From contig JANMDN010000010.1 of NCBI GenBank assembly GCA_031376285.1, positions 1-64,000 of the forward strand: a stretch of 64,000 bases of DNA, read 5' to 3'. The number at the start of each line of letters is the position of its first letter. Position 1 is the stretch's first letter. Made by a program: the position numbers and the translations under genes. The notes beneath the pieces are model-generated. The model was given only the letters and a program-made list of their open reading frames with translations. It had not been told where the DNA came from and searched no databases. This stretch comes from JANMDN01 sp031376285. GTDB lineage: Bacteria; Actinomycetota; Thermoleophilia; Miltoncostaeales; Miltoncostaeaceae. Below are positions 49,668-59,220 of this stretch, piece after piece.

Positions 49668-50768
49668 GTGCAGCTCACCAGTCAGCGCGATGATCTCGCC
49701 GGAGCGCTTGCGATCGCCGCTCGCGCTGCCTCCGGTCGAAGCACGCTCCCAGTGCTCTCATACGTCCTCCTCACCGCAGACGCCGAAGGCGTGCGCCTCT
49801 CGGCAACCGACATGGAACTCAGCCTCCGCCTTCCCGTCAAAGCGACGGTTTCCGAGCCCGGTGCGATCGTGGTGCCGAGACTTGCCGCCGATGTCGTTCG
49901 TTCGCTTGCTCCCGGTGAGGTCACGCTCACACACCGTGACAATGAAGCGTCCATTCATTTGAGTGGAGGGCAGTCGAGCTTCAAACTCAACTCCCTCCAG
50001 GCCGACGACTTCCCTCAGCTACCCGCCGTCGAAGGCCCGTCGCTTCGCATTCCGGCTGAGCCGTTTGTCACGTCGGTCGACAAAGTGTCGCGGGCGGCGT
50101 CCCGCGACGACACACGCCCGGTCCTCACGGGCGTCCTCCTTCGTCTGGACGCGACCGGTCTGACGATGGTGGCAACCGATTCGTATCGTCTGGCGCTGCG
50201 CATCGAGGCGATTGATGCCGATCCGGGTGACCCTCGTGAGGCGTTGATTCCAGCTCGGGCGTTGCAGGAGGTGGCTCGGCTTGTCGGTGTCACCAAGGCC
50301 GACCACGTCGAGCTCGTGATCGCCCCGCAGCTGGCGAGTTTTAGGGTGGGTGGCGTCGAGGTGATGAGCAGGCTGATCGACGGTCAGTTTCCTGACTTCC
50401 GCCAACTCATCCCCGCTGAGACCGAGTACCAGGTTCGCTTCGACCGGAGCGAGCTCCAGGCGGTGCTTGGACGAATCGGGGTTCTCGCGCCTCGGGGTAC
50501 ACCGATTCGGTTGATGTTTGCGCCCGGCGAGGTCACCGTGGTCGCGATGAGTGAGCAGCACGGCGAGGGCAAGGAGACGATTCCCGTCGCCTACGACGGT
50601 GAACCGATGGAGATCCGCTTCAACGCGGAGTTTCTCCGCGACGGTGTTGATTCCGCCGAAGGCGACGAAATCACCCTGGGGCTGATCAGTCCGCTGCGCC
50701 CCGGGATCATCCGCGGCGCCTCGGGATCATTCACCTACTTGCTCATGCCGATCCGACAGAACGCCTGA
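49668..50768 (+). CDS. dnaN: DNA polymerase III subunit beta (sliding clamp)
   Basis: The 366-residue product has the normal clamp length and three-domain layout, with QLTSQRDDLAGALAIAARAAS..TLPVLSYVLL at the start, DTRPVLTGVLL (about residue 145), VATDSYRLALR (about 170) and the C-terminal YLLMPIR that forms part of the peptide-binding pocket. GTG start. Confidence 0.97.
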   Translation: MQLTSQRDDLAGALAIAARAASGRSTLPVLSYVLLTADAEGVRLSATDMELSLRLPVKATVSEPGAIVVPRLAADVVRSLAPGEVTLTHRDNEASIHLSGGQSSFKLNSLQADDFPQLPAVEGPSLRIPAEPFVTSVDKVSRAASRDDTRPVLTGVLLRLDATGLTMVATDSYRLALRIEAIDADPGDPREALIPARALQEVARLVGVTKADHVELVIAPQLASFRVGGVEVMSRLIDGQFPDFRQLIPAETEYQVRFDRSELQAVLGRIGVLAPRGTPIRLMFAPGEVTVVAMSEQHGEGKETIPVAYDGEPMEIRFNAEFLRDGVDSAEGDEITLGLISPLRPGIIRGASGSFTYLLMPIRQNA

Positions 50769-50803
50769 CCGGACGCTCCCCTGCTCCGGGCGGGGGTCTC
50801 TCA

Positions 50804-51925
50804 GTGGCGACAAACTGGACGGCACGGCGACTTGAGCTGACCGCGGTGCGGTGTTGGCCGAGCCTTGAGCTCGACTTCTCTGACGGCCTCGTCGTGATCA
50901 CCGGCCCGAACGGATCCGGCAAGACGTCAATCGTCGAGGCGCTGGTGTTCGGGTGCCTTGGCGTATCGCCACGGACAAGCCGTGACCTCGAGGCGATTTC
51001 GAATGGTGCGGCAGCGATGCGAGTTGAGCTCGACATCGACGGGCCGGTCGGTCGGATGCGGCGCGCGGTGGGCCTTGCGCCAGGTCAGGCGCGGCGCCTC
51101 AGTATCGACGGCGATCCGGTTCGTGGCCTTGGACCTTGGCGTGCCGCGGGCTCGGTGCTGGTGTTTCTTCCCGACGAGCTTCGCGCGGTGAAGGGTCCAC
51201 CCGCCGCCCGGCGTCGGCATCTTGACCGACTCCTCGAGGGCCTCGACCAGGGCTTTGCGGAGACACTCGGGCGCTACCAGGAGGCCCTGGCCCAGCGAAA
51301 TGCGCTCCTTCGACGGATTCGAGCCGGCCTGACGGGTGAGTCGGCGCTTGACCCGTGGGATCAGCAGCTGGTCTCCCTCGGCGCGGTAATCTGCCTCGCC
51401 CGCCGTCAAGCCCTACGCCGGTTGGAGCCGAGCGTCGCCGGCCATCTCGCTCGCCTCGGTGGACCCGGCGCCGTACGGCTCGCAATCGAAGCGTCACCGT
51501 CGGTGCTCGCCGAGGTCGCCGACGATCAGATCAAGGCGGTCTTCGAGGGCGAAACGGCCAACCGTCGGGAGCGTGATATCCGTGCCGCGCAGACGCTTGC
51601 CGGACCCCATCGTGATGACGTGCTGATCGAGGCCGACGGCAAGGACCTACGTCGGCTCGGAAGCCAAGGGGAGCAGCGGATCGCTGTTTTGGCGCTCCTC
51701 CTTGCGCAGCGCGACGACCTGAGTCAATCTCGGGCGATGCCGATCCTCGTTCTTGACGACGTCCTGAGCGAACTCGATCCCGACCGACGAGAACGTCTGC
51801 TCGATGCGCTGAGATCCGGTGGGCAGGCCATCGTGACGAGCGCCGATCCGGGCACCGTCGAGCTTGCCCGGGCACAGGCCGCTCAGCTCATTCGCGTCGA
51901 CGCAGGCCGCTGCCTTGGCGCGTAG
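50804..51925 (+). CDS. recF: DNA replication and repair protein RecF
   Basis: The 373-residue product has Walker A VITGPNGSGKTSIVEAL (about residue 31), RRRHLDRLLEGLDQGFAE, the RecF signature AGPHRDDVLIEADGKDLRRLGSQGEQR (about 267) and Walker B PILVLDDVLSELDPDRRERLL (about 315). It loads RecA at gaps with RecO and RecR. Start GTG, 35 bases after dnaN. Confidence 0.95.
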   Translation: MATNWTARRLELTAVRCWPSLELDFSDGLVVITGPNGSGKTSIVEALVFGCLGVSPRTSRDLEAISNGAAAMRVELDIDGPVGRMRRAVGLAPGQARRLSIDGDPVRGLGPWRAAGSVLVFLPDELRAVKGPPAARRRHLDRLLEGLDQGFAETLGRYQEALAQRNALLRRIRAGLTGESALDPWDQQLVSLGAVICLARRQALRRLEPSVAGHLARLGGPGAVRLAIEASPSVLAEVADDQIKAVFEGETANRRERDIRAAQTLAGPHRDDVLIEADGKDLRRLGSQGEQRIAVLALLLAQRDDLSQSRAMPILVLDDVLSELDPDRRERLLDALRSGGQAIVTSADPGTVELARAQAAQLIRVDAGRCLGA

Positions 51926-52424
51926 CACGTTCGGGGGGCTGCGATCGGTTGGCGATCGCCTCGCTCGCGCAGGCATCGCGTCTGCCGAAGGACGCGCTCA
52001 GACGCCCATCGAGCGCTTCGCTACGGCGTGGCCGACGCTGGTCGCCCCGGCGGCCGCGAGCAAATCCTGGCCCCACCGGCTCACGCGAGCGGGCGTCCTC
52101 ACGATCGCCTGCGCGGACGCCGGCTGGGCCCAGGAGCTGGGCGCGCACGCGCAGTCGCTGGCCGCAGGCCTTGCCACTCAGGTTGCCGACGTTCCGCTTC
52201 AACGACTCCGCTTTATCGTTGCCGACCGGGCCGTGAACCCATCCGCCGGCGCCGTTGGTGACACGAAGGCGCCGAAACCCGGGAGGGCACATCTGGCGCT
52301 CGCCGAGCATGCGGTCGAGGGCGTCAGCGACGAAGCGCTCCGAAGTGCGCTGAAACGGGCGATTGCGGCCGCTCTCGTCCTTCGAGAACGCACCGTGAAC
52401 CGGGGGGACGCCGGCCAGCGTTGA
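51915..52424 (+). CDS. dciA: DciA/DUF721 helicase-loader-like protein
   Basis: The 169-residue product has AWPTLVAPAAASKSWPHRLTRAGVLTIACADAGWAQELGAHAQSLAAGL, the conserved KH-like DUF721 core (V/I-G..A..S.P..L..G.L.V...S..W..EL). DciA loads the replicative helicase in bacteria lacking DnaC. The gene order recF-dciA-gyrB is usual in Actinomycetota. The TTG start lies 11 bases inside recF. Confidence 0.88.
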   Translation: MARSTFGGLRSVGDRLARAGIASAEGRAQTPIERFATAWPTLVAPAAASKSWPHRLTRAGVLTIACADAGWAQELGAHAQSLAAGLATQVADVPLQRLRFIVADRAVNPSAGAVGDTKAPKPGRAHLALAEHAVEGVSDEALRSALKRAIAAALVLRERTVNRGDAGQR

Positions 52425-52478
52425 TAGACTCTTGAGGTCGGGTCGGCGGCTCATTTGCAGTCTGCCTCGACGTGACTT
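52425..52478 (+). promoter_or_regulatory. dciA-gyrB gap with probable gyrB promoter
   Basis: TAGACT right after dciA's stop is a likely -10, about 50 bases before the gyrB GTG. The gap also contains CATTTGCAG, related to the motif found in other origin-region gaps. Confidence 0.4.
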
Positions 52479-54890
52479 GTGAGCGATTCCCCACCCGACC
52501 ACGCCACCACGCCCGATCGCTATGACGCCGAGGACATTACCGTCCTCGAGGGTCTTGAGGCGGTTCGGCACCGGCCCGGGATGTACATCGGGTCGACTGG
52601 CCCAAGGGGTCTTCACCACCTTGTCTACGAGCTGGTCGACAACTCGGTGGACGAGGCCATGGCCGGCCGCTGCAGTCAGATCGCTGTCACCCTGCATCCC
52701 GACGGTTCATGCACGGTCGCCGACGACGGAGCAGGGATTCCGGTCGGGGCGATGGCCGACCAAGGCGGACGGAGCGCCCTCGAGGTCGTCCTCACCGTTC
52801 TCCACGCGGGCGGAAAGTTCGGCGGCGAGGGCTACAAGGTTTCCGGAGGGCTGCACGGCGTCGGCGTGAGCGTTGTGAATGCCCTCTCGGAGTGGCTTGA
52901 GGCCGAGGTGCGCCGCGAGGGTTACGTGTGGCGCCAGCGCTACCAGCGTGGGATCCCCGACGGTCCGATCGAGCAGGTGGGAACCGCCGAGACGACCGGA
53001 ACGACGATCACCTTCATGCCCGACGCGGACATCATGGAAGATCCCGTGTTCGACTTCGACACGTTGGCCCAACGCTTCCGGGAAACGGCGTTCCTGACGC
53101 GCGGCCTCGCGGTGAGCATGACCGACGAGCGGGCCGGTGGTCGAGACGTCGCCTTCCAGTTCGACGGGGGAATCGCCGACTTCGTGCGCCACCTCAACGA
53201 GTCGCGCGACGAACTTCACCCCGAGGTGATCGAGCTTGTCAGCGAGGCCGCCGAGGGAAGCCTCGAGGTCGCTCTGCAATGGACCGGCGGCTACACCGAG
53301 TCGGTCTACACGTTTGCGAACAACATCAACACGCACGAGGGTGGAACGCACCTCTCGGGCTTTCGCACGGCGCTGACGCTCGTCGTCAACGACGCGGCCA
53401 AAGGCATGAACGTCCTCAAGGAAAAGGACGACAACTTCGAAGGAAACGACGTCCGCGAGGGACTCACCGCGATCATCTCGGTGAAACTCCGCGACCCGCA
53501 GTTCGAGGGCCAGACCAAGACCAAACTTGGCAACTCGGCGATCGCCGGATTTGTTCAGAAAGCGGTCACTCAGGCCCTCACGGAGTACCTCGAGGAGCAT
53601 CCGAACGAGGCACGGATGATTTTCTCGAAGGTCTTGAGTGCGCAGCAGGCCCGCCTTGCCGCACGCAAAGCGCGCGACATGGCACGGCGCAAGTCGGCGA
53701 TGGAGTCGACGAGTCTGCCGGGAAAGTTGAACGACTGTTCCGACAAGGATCCGGCAAACACTGAGCTCTTCCTGGTCGAAGGCGACTCCGCCGGTGGCTC
53801 AGCGGTTCGGGCCCGCGAATCGGCGTTTCAGGCAATCCTTCCCTTGCGCGGAAAGATCCTGAACGTCGAGAAGGCGCGCCTTGACCGCGTGCTTTCCAAT
53901 AACGAGATCGAGGCGATGATCACCGCGATGGGCACCGGCATCGGCGCCGACTTCGATGTCACAAAAGCCCGGTATCACAAGCTCATCGTGATGACTGACG
54001 CCGACATCGACGGAGCGCACATTCGGACGCTCATTCTGACGTTCCTGTTTCGTCATATGCGCGACCTCATCGAGGCGGGTTATGTGTACATCGCCTGCCC
54101 ACCCCTCTACAAGGTCAAGTCGGGAAGCGACGAGCGCTACATCGAAAAGGAACATGATCTCGAGGATTGGCTGCTCGAGCGGAACCTCGCGAGCGTCACC
54201 GTTGATGGGTCTGCTGAGGGCTTCGATCGCGAACGGTTCCAGCGCTACCTGCGCACTCTGCGCGAGCACGAAGGATGGGCGGCGGCACTGCGCGAAGATA
54301 TCGGGACCGGTCTTGCCGACTTTCTCCAACGACACAACCTCATCGAGCTTGAGCCCGATGGTGTCGACGACCTCGTGTCGAAAATTGCGGCGGTGAGCAC
54401 CGACGCGGCGGTCCTCACCGCTGAAGTCTCAGCGCACGATCCGGAACTTGTATCGGCGCGGTCCCAACTCACGAGCACAAGCGAAGCCCGGCGGGTCGCG
54501 ATTCCCTTCGCGGTATTCGGTTCACGCGAACTCATCGGACTTCGGTCTGCCCGGGCACGTTTGCGTGATCTTGTCGGCGAGCCCCCGTTCCGTCTCAAGC
54601 GCGGCTCAGGGACTCGCACCGCGACGACCTACGAGGGCCTGCGCCACTCGGTGCTCGAACTTTGCCGAGACCGAGTCAGCCTTTCTCGCTTCAAGGGGCT
54701 CGGTGAGATGAACGCCGACCAGCTGTGGGAGACCACCATGGATCCGGCCGCGCGCATCTTGCAGCAGGTGTCCGTGGAGGACGCCGCGGCGGCCGAGGAG
54801 CTTTTCTCAATGCTCATGGGCGACAAAGTTGAGCCGCGTCGCGAGTTTATCGAGCAGAACGCCCGCACCGTGCGATTCTTGGACGTCTAG
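52479..54890 (+). CDS. gyrB: DNA gyrase subunit B, long form with TOPRIM insertion
   Basis: The 803-residue product has the ATPase domain (HRPGMYIGSTGPRGLHHLVYELVDNSVDEAM, GGLHGVGVSVVNALS), TOPRIM EGDSAGGSA (about residue 430) and TDADIDGAHIRTL (about 505), and the tail FKGLGEMNADQLWETTMDP (about 739). Most Gram-positive GyrB proteins have about 640-690 residues. Here about 180 residues lie between PPLYKVKSGSDERYIEK and FKGLGEMN, at the place of the insert known in E. coli GyrB. GTG start. It forms a pair with gyrA two bases downstream. Confidence 0.97.
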   Translation: MSDSPPDHATTPDRYDAEDITVLEGLEAVRHRPGMYIGSTGPRGLHHLVYELVDNSVDEAMAGRCSQIAVTLHPDGSCTVADDGAGIPVGAMADQGGRSALEVVLTVLHAGGKFGGEGYKVSGGLHGVGVSVVNALSEWLEAEVRREGYVWRQRYQRGIPDGPIEQVGTAETTGTTITFMPDADIMEDPVFDFDTLAQRFRETAFLTRGLAVSMTDERAGGRDVAFQFDGGIADFVRHLNESRDELHPEVIELVSEAAEGSLEVALQWTGGYTESVYTFANNINTHEGGTHLSGFRTALTLVVNDAAKGMNVLKEKDDNFEGNDVREGLTAIISVKLRDPQFEGQTKTKLGNSAIAGFVQKAVTQALTEYLEEHPNEARMIFSKVLSAQQARLAARKARDMARRKSAMESTSLPGKLNDCSDKDPANTELFLVEGDSAGGSAVRARESAFQAILPLRGKILNVEKARLDRVLSNNEIEAMITAMGTGIGADFDVTKARYHKLIVMTDADIDGAHIRTLILTFLFRHMRDLIEAGYVYIACPPLYKVKSGSDERYIEKEHDLEDWLLERNLASVTVDGSAEGFDRERFQRYLRTLREHEGWAAALREDIGTGLADFLQRHNLIELEPDGVDDLVSKIAAVSTDAAVLTAEVSAHDPELVSARSQLTSTSEARRVAIPFAVFGSRELIGLRSARARLRDLVGEPPFRLKRGSGTRTATTYEGLRHSVLELCRDRVSLSRFKGLGEMNADQLWETTMDPAARILQQVSVEDAAAAEELFSMLMGDKVEPRREFIEQNARTVRFLDV

Positions 54891-54892
54891 CG

Positions 54893-57436
54893 GTGGCGAC
54901 GAACCAACACGGGCGGATCGAGGTCCGCGGGCTCGAACACGAGATGCGCACGTCGTATCTCGAATACGCAATGAGCGTGATCGTCGGCCGGGCCCTCCCT
55001 GACGTTCGAGACGGACTCAAGCCGGTTCACCGGCGTGTGCTTTACGCAATGCACGACATGGGCCTTCAGCCCGACCGCGCGTATACAAAGTGCGCAAAGG
55101 TCGTCGGTGAGGTGATGGGTAACTTCCACCCCCACGGTGACTCCGCCATCTATGACGCGCTCGTGCGCCTCGCCCAAGACTTCGCATCTCGCTATCCGCT
55201 GATCGACGGTCAGGGGAACTTCGGCTCGGCCGAGTTTCCGGCGGCCGCGATGCGCTACACCGAGGCGCGCCTGGCGAAGATGGCGACAGAGATCCTCCGT
55301 GATATCGACGAGGACACGGTCGACTTCGGCCCGAACTATGACGACAAGCGCACCGAGCCGCTGGTCCTCCCGGCGCGTGTACCGAACCTTCTGATCAACG
55401 GGTCAACAGGTATCGCGGTGGGGATGGCGACAAACATCCCACCGCACAACGCGAGAGAAGTCATCGACGCGGCGGTCGCGATGATTGACAACCCGCAGAT
55501 CACGATCGACGAGCTCCGCACCTACGTTCAGGGTCCGGACTTTCCGACCGGCGGCATCATCGTCGGGAAGTCGGGCATTGCCGATGCCTACCGGACCGGT
55601 CGCGGACGAGTTGTCGTGCGGGGACGCTCACAGGTCGAGGAGCTTCGCAATGGACGCACCGCGATCGTCTTCTCCGAGTTGCCCTATCAGGTCAACAAGT
55701 CTGAACTCGCCATCCGCATCGCGCGGCTCGCGAAAGATGGAGTGATTTCAGAGGTATCGGACGTCAACGACGAGAGTGGGCGAGACGGACTGCGCTTCGT
55801 TGTGCAACTCAAGCGCGACGCAATTCCGAAGGTCGTTCTCAACAAGCTCTACAAGCACACGCCGTGTCAAAGCACGTTTGGTGTCAACGCCATCGCACTC
55901 GTCGACGGCGTGCCGCGGACCCTGGGTCTGCGCGACATCCTCTACCACTACCTTGAGCATCAGCGTGAGGTCATCACACGGCGCTCGCGCCACCGGCTCG
56001 CGCGAGCCGAGGAGTCGGCCCACATCCTTGAGGGCCTCCTCATCGCGCTCGCCGACCTTGACGCGGTCATCGAGCTCATTCGACGCTCCTCGGATCCCGC
56101 CGACGCCCGGCAGGGGCTCGTCGCCACCTTTAGCCTGAGTGAAGTCCAGGCCCAGGCGATCCTCGACCTCCGCCTCCAGCGACTGACCCAGCTCGAAGGC
56201 AACAAAATTCGTACCGACCACGCCCGGCTGCGGACCGAGATCGAAGCGCTGCGCCTCATCCTGTCTGATGAGGCCCAGGTCGATTCGGTGATCCGCCAGG
56301 AGTTGATCGAGGTCCGCGACCGTTACGCGGATGAGCGTCGCACCGAGATCGAGTGGGGCGAGGGCGAGATCGACATGGAAGACCTCATCGCCGAAGAGGA
56401 GATGATCGTCTCGATCACCCGGGGTGGCTACGTCAAGCGCCTCACCGTTGACACCTACCGGTCCCAGCATCGGGGTGGAAAGGGTCTTCGCGGGACGAAA
56501 CTCAAGGAAGAGGACGTCGTCGACCAGCTCTTTGTCGCGTCGACCCACGACTACTTGCTCTTTTTCACGAACCAGGGGCGGGTCTACCGGCAGAAGGTCT
56601 ACGAACTCCCCCAGGCAAGTCGCGACGCTCAAGGTCGCCACATCGCAAACGTCTTGGCGCTCCTTCCCGATGAGGACGTGCGCGTCGTTGTCGCGACCCG
56701 CGATTACTCCGAGGGGGAGTATCTGGTTCTCGCAACGCGCGACGGCTACGTCAAGAAGACGGCTTTCAAGGCCTATGACACGGTCCTCAGGGAGCGTGGG
56801 CTGACGGCGATTCGCCTCGAAGACGGGGACGAACTCGTTGCCGCGCAGCTGACGTCCGGCAACGACGACCTCCTCGTGGTTTCGGCACGAGGCCAGGCGG
56901 CGCGCTTTGGTGAGAATCAATGCCGCGCGATGGGTCGTGACACCCGGGGCGTGCTCGCAATGCGCCTCGGCCCTGAGGACCAGGTCCTCACGGCATGCGT
57001 GGCGACCGAGGACGACCTGCTTGTCGTGACCGGGAACGGCTACGGGAAGCGGACCCCGATGGCGGACTATCCGCGAAAAGGTCGGCCGACCAAGGGTGTT
57101 CGGACGATCCAAGTCACCAGCAAGAAGGGTGAGCTCGTCACGGCGCAGTCGGTCCGCGAAGATCAGGAGATCCTGCTCGTCTCCGAGCAGGGCCAGGTCA
57201 TCCGGATCCTTGCGTCCACGGTGCGCCAGTCCGGGCGCATCTCCCAAGGGGTCCGGTTGATGGACGTCGGCGATGACGACCGCGTCGTTCGCGTTGCGCC
57301 GGTCGACGAGAGTGACGCCGACCTCAGCCTTCCTGATGGGGACGATCTCTTTCTCGACACACCTGACGGGCCGGAGCCCGGCACGTCCGACGGCCCAGAC
57401 GGCACCGAGGGCGGCGGGGCGACTGAGGAGTCGTAG
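54893..57436 (+). CDS. gyrA: DNA gyrase subunit A
   Basis: The 847-residue product has YLEYAMSVIVGRALPDVRDGLKPVHRR, the quinolone-region HPHGDSAIYDALVRLAQ with Ser and Asp at the positions linked to drug sensitivity, catalytic Tyr in AAMRYTEARL (about residue 125), and the C-terminal beta-pinwheel with the GyrA-box variant QHRGGKG (about 524). The last 50 residues are an acidic Gly/Asp/Pro tail, as in supercoiling-regulating tails. GTG start. Confidence 0.97.
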   Translation: MATNQHGRIEVRGLEHEMRTSYLEYAMSVIVGRALPDVRDGLKPVHRRVLYAMHDMGLQPDRAYTKCAKVVGEVMGNFHPHGDSAIYDALVRLAQDFASRYPLIDGQGNFGSAEFPAAAMRYTEARLAKMATEILRDIDEDTVDFGPNYDDKRTEPLVLPARVPNLLINGSTGIAVGMATNIPPHNAREVIDAAVAMIDNPQITIDELRTYVQGPDFPTGGIIVGKSGIADAYRTGRGRVVVRGRSQVEELRNGRTAIVFSELPYQVNKSELAIRIARLAKDGVISEVSDVNDESGRDGLRFVVQLKRDAIPKVVLNKLYKHTPCQSTFGVNAIALVDGVPRTLGLRDILYHYLEHQREVITRRSRHRLARAEESAHILEGLLIALADLDAVIELIRRSSDPADARQGLVATFSLSEVQAQAILDLRLQRLTQLEGNKIRTDHARLRTEIEALRLILSDEAQVDSVIRQELIEVRDRYADERRTEIEWGEGEIDMEDLIAEEEMIVSITRGGYVKRLTVDTYRSQHRGGKGLRGTKLKEEDVVDQLFVASTHDYLLFFTNQGRVYRQKVYELPQASRDAQGRHIANVLALLPDEDVRVVVATRDYSEGEYLVLATRDGYVKKTAFKAYDTVLRERGLTAIRLEDGDELVAAQLTSGNDDLLVVSARGQAARFGENQCRAMGRDTRGVLAMRLGPEDQVLTACVATEDDLLVVTGNGYGKRTPMADYPRKGRPTKGVRTIQVTSKKGELVTAQSVREDQEILLVSEQGQVIRILASTVRQSGRISQGVRLMDVGDDDRVVRVAPVDESDADLSLPDGDDLFLDTPDGPEPGTSDGPDGTEGGGATEES

Positions 57437-57455
57437 TCGTCGCTTGCTGGCCGCC

Positions 57456-58421
57456 TCAGTGAGCCGGCCGGCGGCCCCGCGTCGATGCTCGAATGGTGAG
57501 GGTGGTCGGCAGGGGAACAGCGTTCCCAGCCACGTTCGACGCGCCAGCGACGTGTCCGAGGACGACCTCTCCGGCTCGTTCGCCGAGTGACTCGTAGGGA
57601 ACAAAAACGGAGGTGAGACCGGCGAGATCTGTGCCGGGAAGATCGTCGACCGACGCCACGGCGATGTCATCGGGCACACGTAGCCCCGCCCAGCCGAGGG
57701 CGTCGACGATACCCCGAGCGAGCGGGTCGCAAAGTGCCACGATCATGTCGACTCCTGGAACGTTTGCGAGAATGGAGCGCGCCGCGAGCTCACCGTCTCC
57801 GTAGGTCGCCTCGGGCGCTTCGAAGACGGTGACCGGCCCATGCCCGGCCCACGTGTCGAGGAGCGCGGCGAGGCGAGCGCCACCAGCCGGCCACGTCACG
57901 ATCGTCAGCGCATGGCTGCCTCGCTCGACCAGATGGGCTGCCAGCTCTCGTAGCCCCCGGGCGTAGTCGGGGGAGATCGACCCAGGGACGATCTCAGGGG
58001 GGTCAATCGCCACGACGCCCCCACCCCCCCGGGTGACGGGCTGGTGTCGCACGCCCACTCGCACACCGAACGGCCCGTCGAGATCGGGCCACAGTGTGAG
58101 CGAGAGTCCGGCACGATCAAGTGATCGGGCAAGGCCACGAAGAACGAGCACCGCCCCCTGGTCTGAAAGCAGGGCGGCGAGCCCGCCAGGGGCGAGGACC
58201 CCAACCCTCCTCGCGCCACCAGAGCGGAGCGCGCGGGCGGTCGGGTCGGGCCCTGGGTAGCCGAGATCGGCCGCGATGAGGAGCACCCGCTCTCGCGTTG
58301 GCGTCGCAACGCGTCCTGGGTGGTTGTAGGAGAGCGAGACCACCGCGACGGAAACACCGGCCGCCTGAGCGACGTCGCGCATGGTGACGCGGCGCTCGCC
58401 GGGAGGAAAGGAACGATCCAC
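57456..58421 (-). CDS. LacI-family transcriptional regulator
   Basis: The 321-residue product begins with the DNA-binding helix-turn-helix TMRDVAQAAGVSVAVVSLSYNHPGRVATPTRERVLLIAADLGY and continues as a periplasmic-binding-like sensor (VGVLAPGGLAALLSDQGA, IVALCDPLARGIVDALGWAGLRVPDDIAVASVDD). S-L-S-Y replaces the more usual S-R-A/V-L-N hinge-helix region. It is divergent from the ADC-like gene, with its probable operator in between. The effector is unknown. Confidence 0.88.
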   Translation of the reverse strand: MDRSFPPGERRVTMRDVAQAAGVSVAVVSLSYNHPGRVATPTRERVLLIAADLGYPGPDPTARALRSGGARRVGVLAPGGLAALLSDQGAVLVLRGLARSLDRAGLSLTLWPDLDGPFGVRVGVRHQPVTRGGGGVVAIDPPEIVPGSISPDYARGLRELAAHLVERGSHALTIVTWPAGGARLAALLDTWAGHGPVTVFEAPEATYGDGELAARSILANVPGVDMIVALCDPLARGIVDALGWAGLRVPDDIAVASVDDLPGTDLAGLTSVFVPYESLGERAGEVVLGHVAGASNVAGNAVPLPTTLTIRASTRGRRPAH

Positions 58422-58444
58422 GCCGAGATGGTAACGTGCGAGAC

Positions 58445-58458
58445 GTAAAACGTTTTAC
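58445..58458. promoter_or_regulatory. LacI-type operator
   Basis: GTAAAACGTTTTAC is a perfect 14-base palindrome with the central CG step preferred by LacI-family proteins. It is in the 53-base gap between the lacI-type gene and the ADC-like gene, 17 bases before the latter's TTG, so it could repress both. Confidence 0.75.
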
Positions 58459-58474
58459 ACCGAGGAGAGAACCC

Positions 58475-59152
58475 TTGCCCGATCTTGTCCCACCGCAGCT
58501 TGTCGTCAACAGCCGGATGCTCTACTTCGGCTGGATTCCCGCTGACCCTGAGGCCGTCGCCGCCCTCACACACCCGTCGCTTCGACCGGCCGAAAATGGC
58601 GCGGTGTTCATGAACCAGTACGTCGTAGATGACGACGAGCAGACGAGCGGGTTTGGAAAGTACTCACTCACCTACTGCGGCCCGGATTTGGCCGGCCACG
58701 ACGTTCCGGACGACTCGGGCACCCCGGGTCGCTGGTGGACGCACTACTTCAACTCAAACGCAGGAATGCGCGATTACACGTCTGCGCGAGGCGTTCCGGC
58801 GACTCCGGGCAGGACGACGCTCGAGCTCTCCGGTGGCACGATCGTCGCCACGACCTACTCGGAGGACACCGCGGTCATTCGCACGACGGCCAAGGCGGCC
58901 GACACCTCGAGCGTCGTTGGACGAGGGCAGCTGCACTACATCACCGACGTCGCCGGTGAGGGCTTGCTACTTGGTCGCTACCCGTTTGTCGCGCCTCTGG
59001 CCGACGGCTGGGAAGTGACGTCGCTTGAGTTCCTCGAACCAAACCATCCGGTGTATGCCCTGCGTCCGGCGGATCCGCTGCAGGTCACCTGGGGCTTCTT
59101 CAGCCCATCGGCGACGTTTGCCTACCCCGGAGGCACAGAGCCGGTTTCCTGA
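58475..59152 (+). CDS. Acetoacetate decarboxylase-like (ADC fold) protein
   Basis: The 225-residue product has FMNQYVVDDDEQTSGFGKYSLTYCGPDLAGHDV, GRWWTHYFNSNAGMRDYTSARGVPATPGRTTLEL and YALRPADPLQVTWGFFSPSATF. The alternation of strands and the position of FGKYSLTYCG suggest the acetoacetate decarboxylase superfamily fold, but I do not see the usual catalytic Lys context, so the assignment is tentative. GAGGAGAGAACCC precedes the TTG start. Its only neighbour in function is the divergent LacI-type regulator. Confidence 0.5.
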   Translation: MPDLVPPQLVVNSRMLYFGWIPADPEAVAALTHPSLRPAENGAVFMNQYVVDDDEQTSGFGKYSLTYCGPDLAGHDVPDDSGTPGRWWTHYFNSNAGMRDYTSARGVPATPGRTTLELSGGTIVATTYSEDTAVIRTTAKAADTSSVVGRGQLHYITDVAGEGLLLGRYPFVAPLADGWEVTSLEFLEPNHPVYALRPADPLQVTWGFFSPSATFAYPGGTEPVS

Positions 59153-59185
59153 CGGACGCCCCGGGTCGGCACGCCGTTTGGGCAA

Positions 59186-59220
59186 GGAGCCGCCTGGCCA
59201 CTGGCCGGCCGGGCGGCTCC
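59186..59220 (+). terminator. Hairpin after the ADC-like gene
   Basis: GGAGCCGCC (59186-59194) pairs perfectly with GGCGGCTCC (59212-59220) around a GC-rich loop, 33 bases after the stop. No U-tract. The rest of the gap to 59431 shows nothing I recognise. Confidence 0.55.

Noticed and set aside
55748..57679. 643-codon minus-strand open frame opposite gyrA
   Set aside because: Composition is Arg/Asp/Val-rich shadow sequence typical of GC-rich DNA; the plus-strand frame is clearly gyrA.
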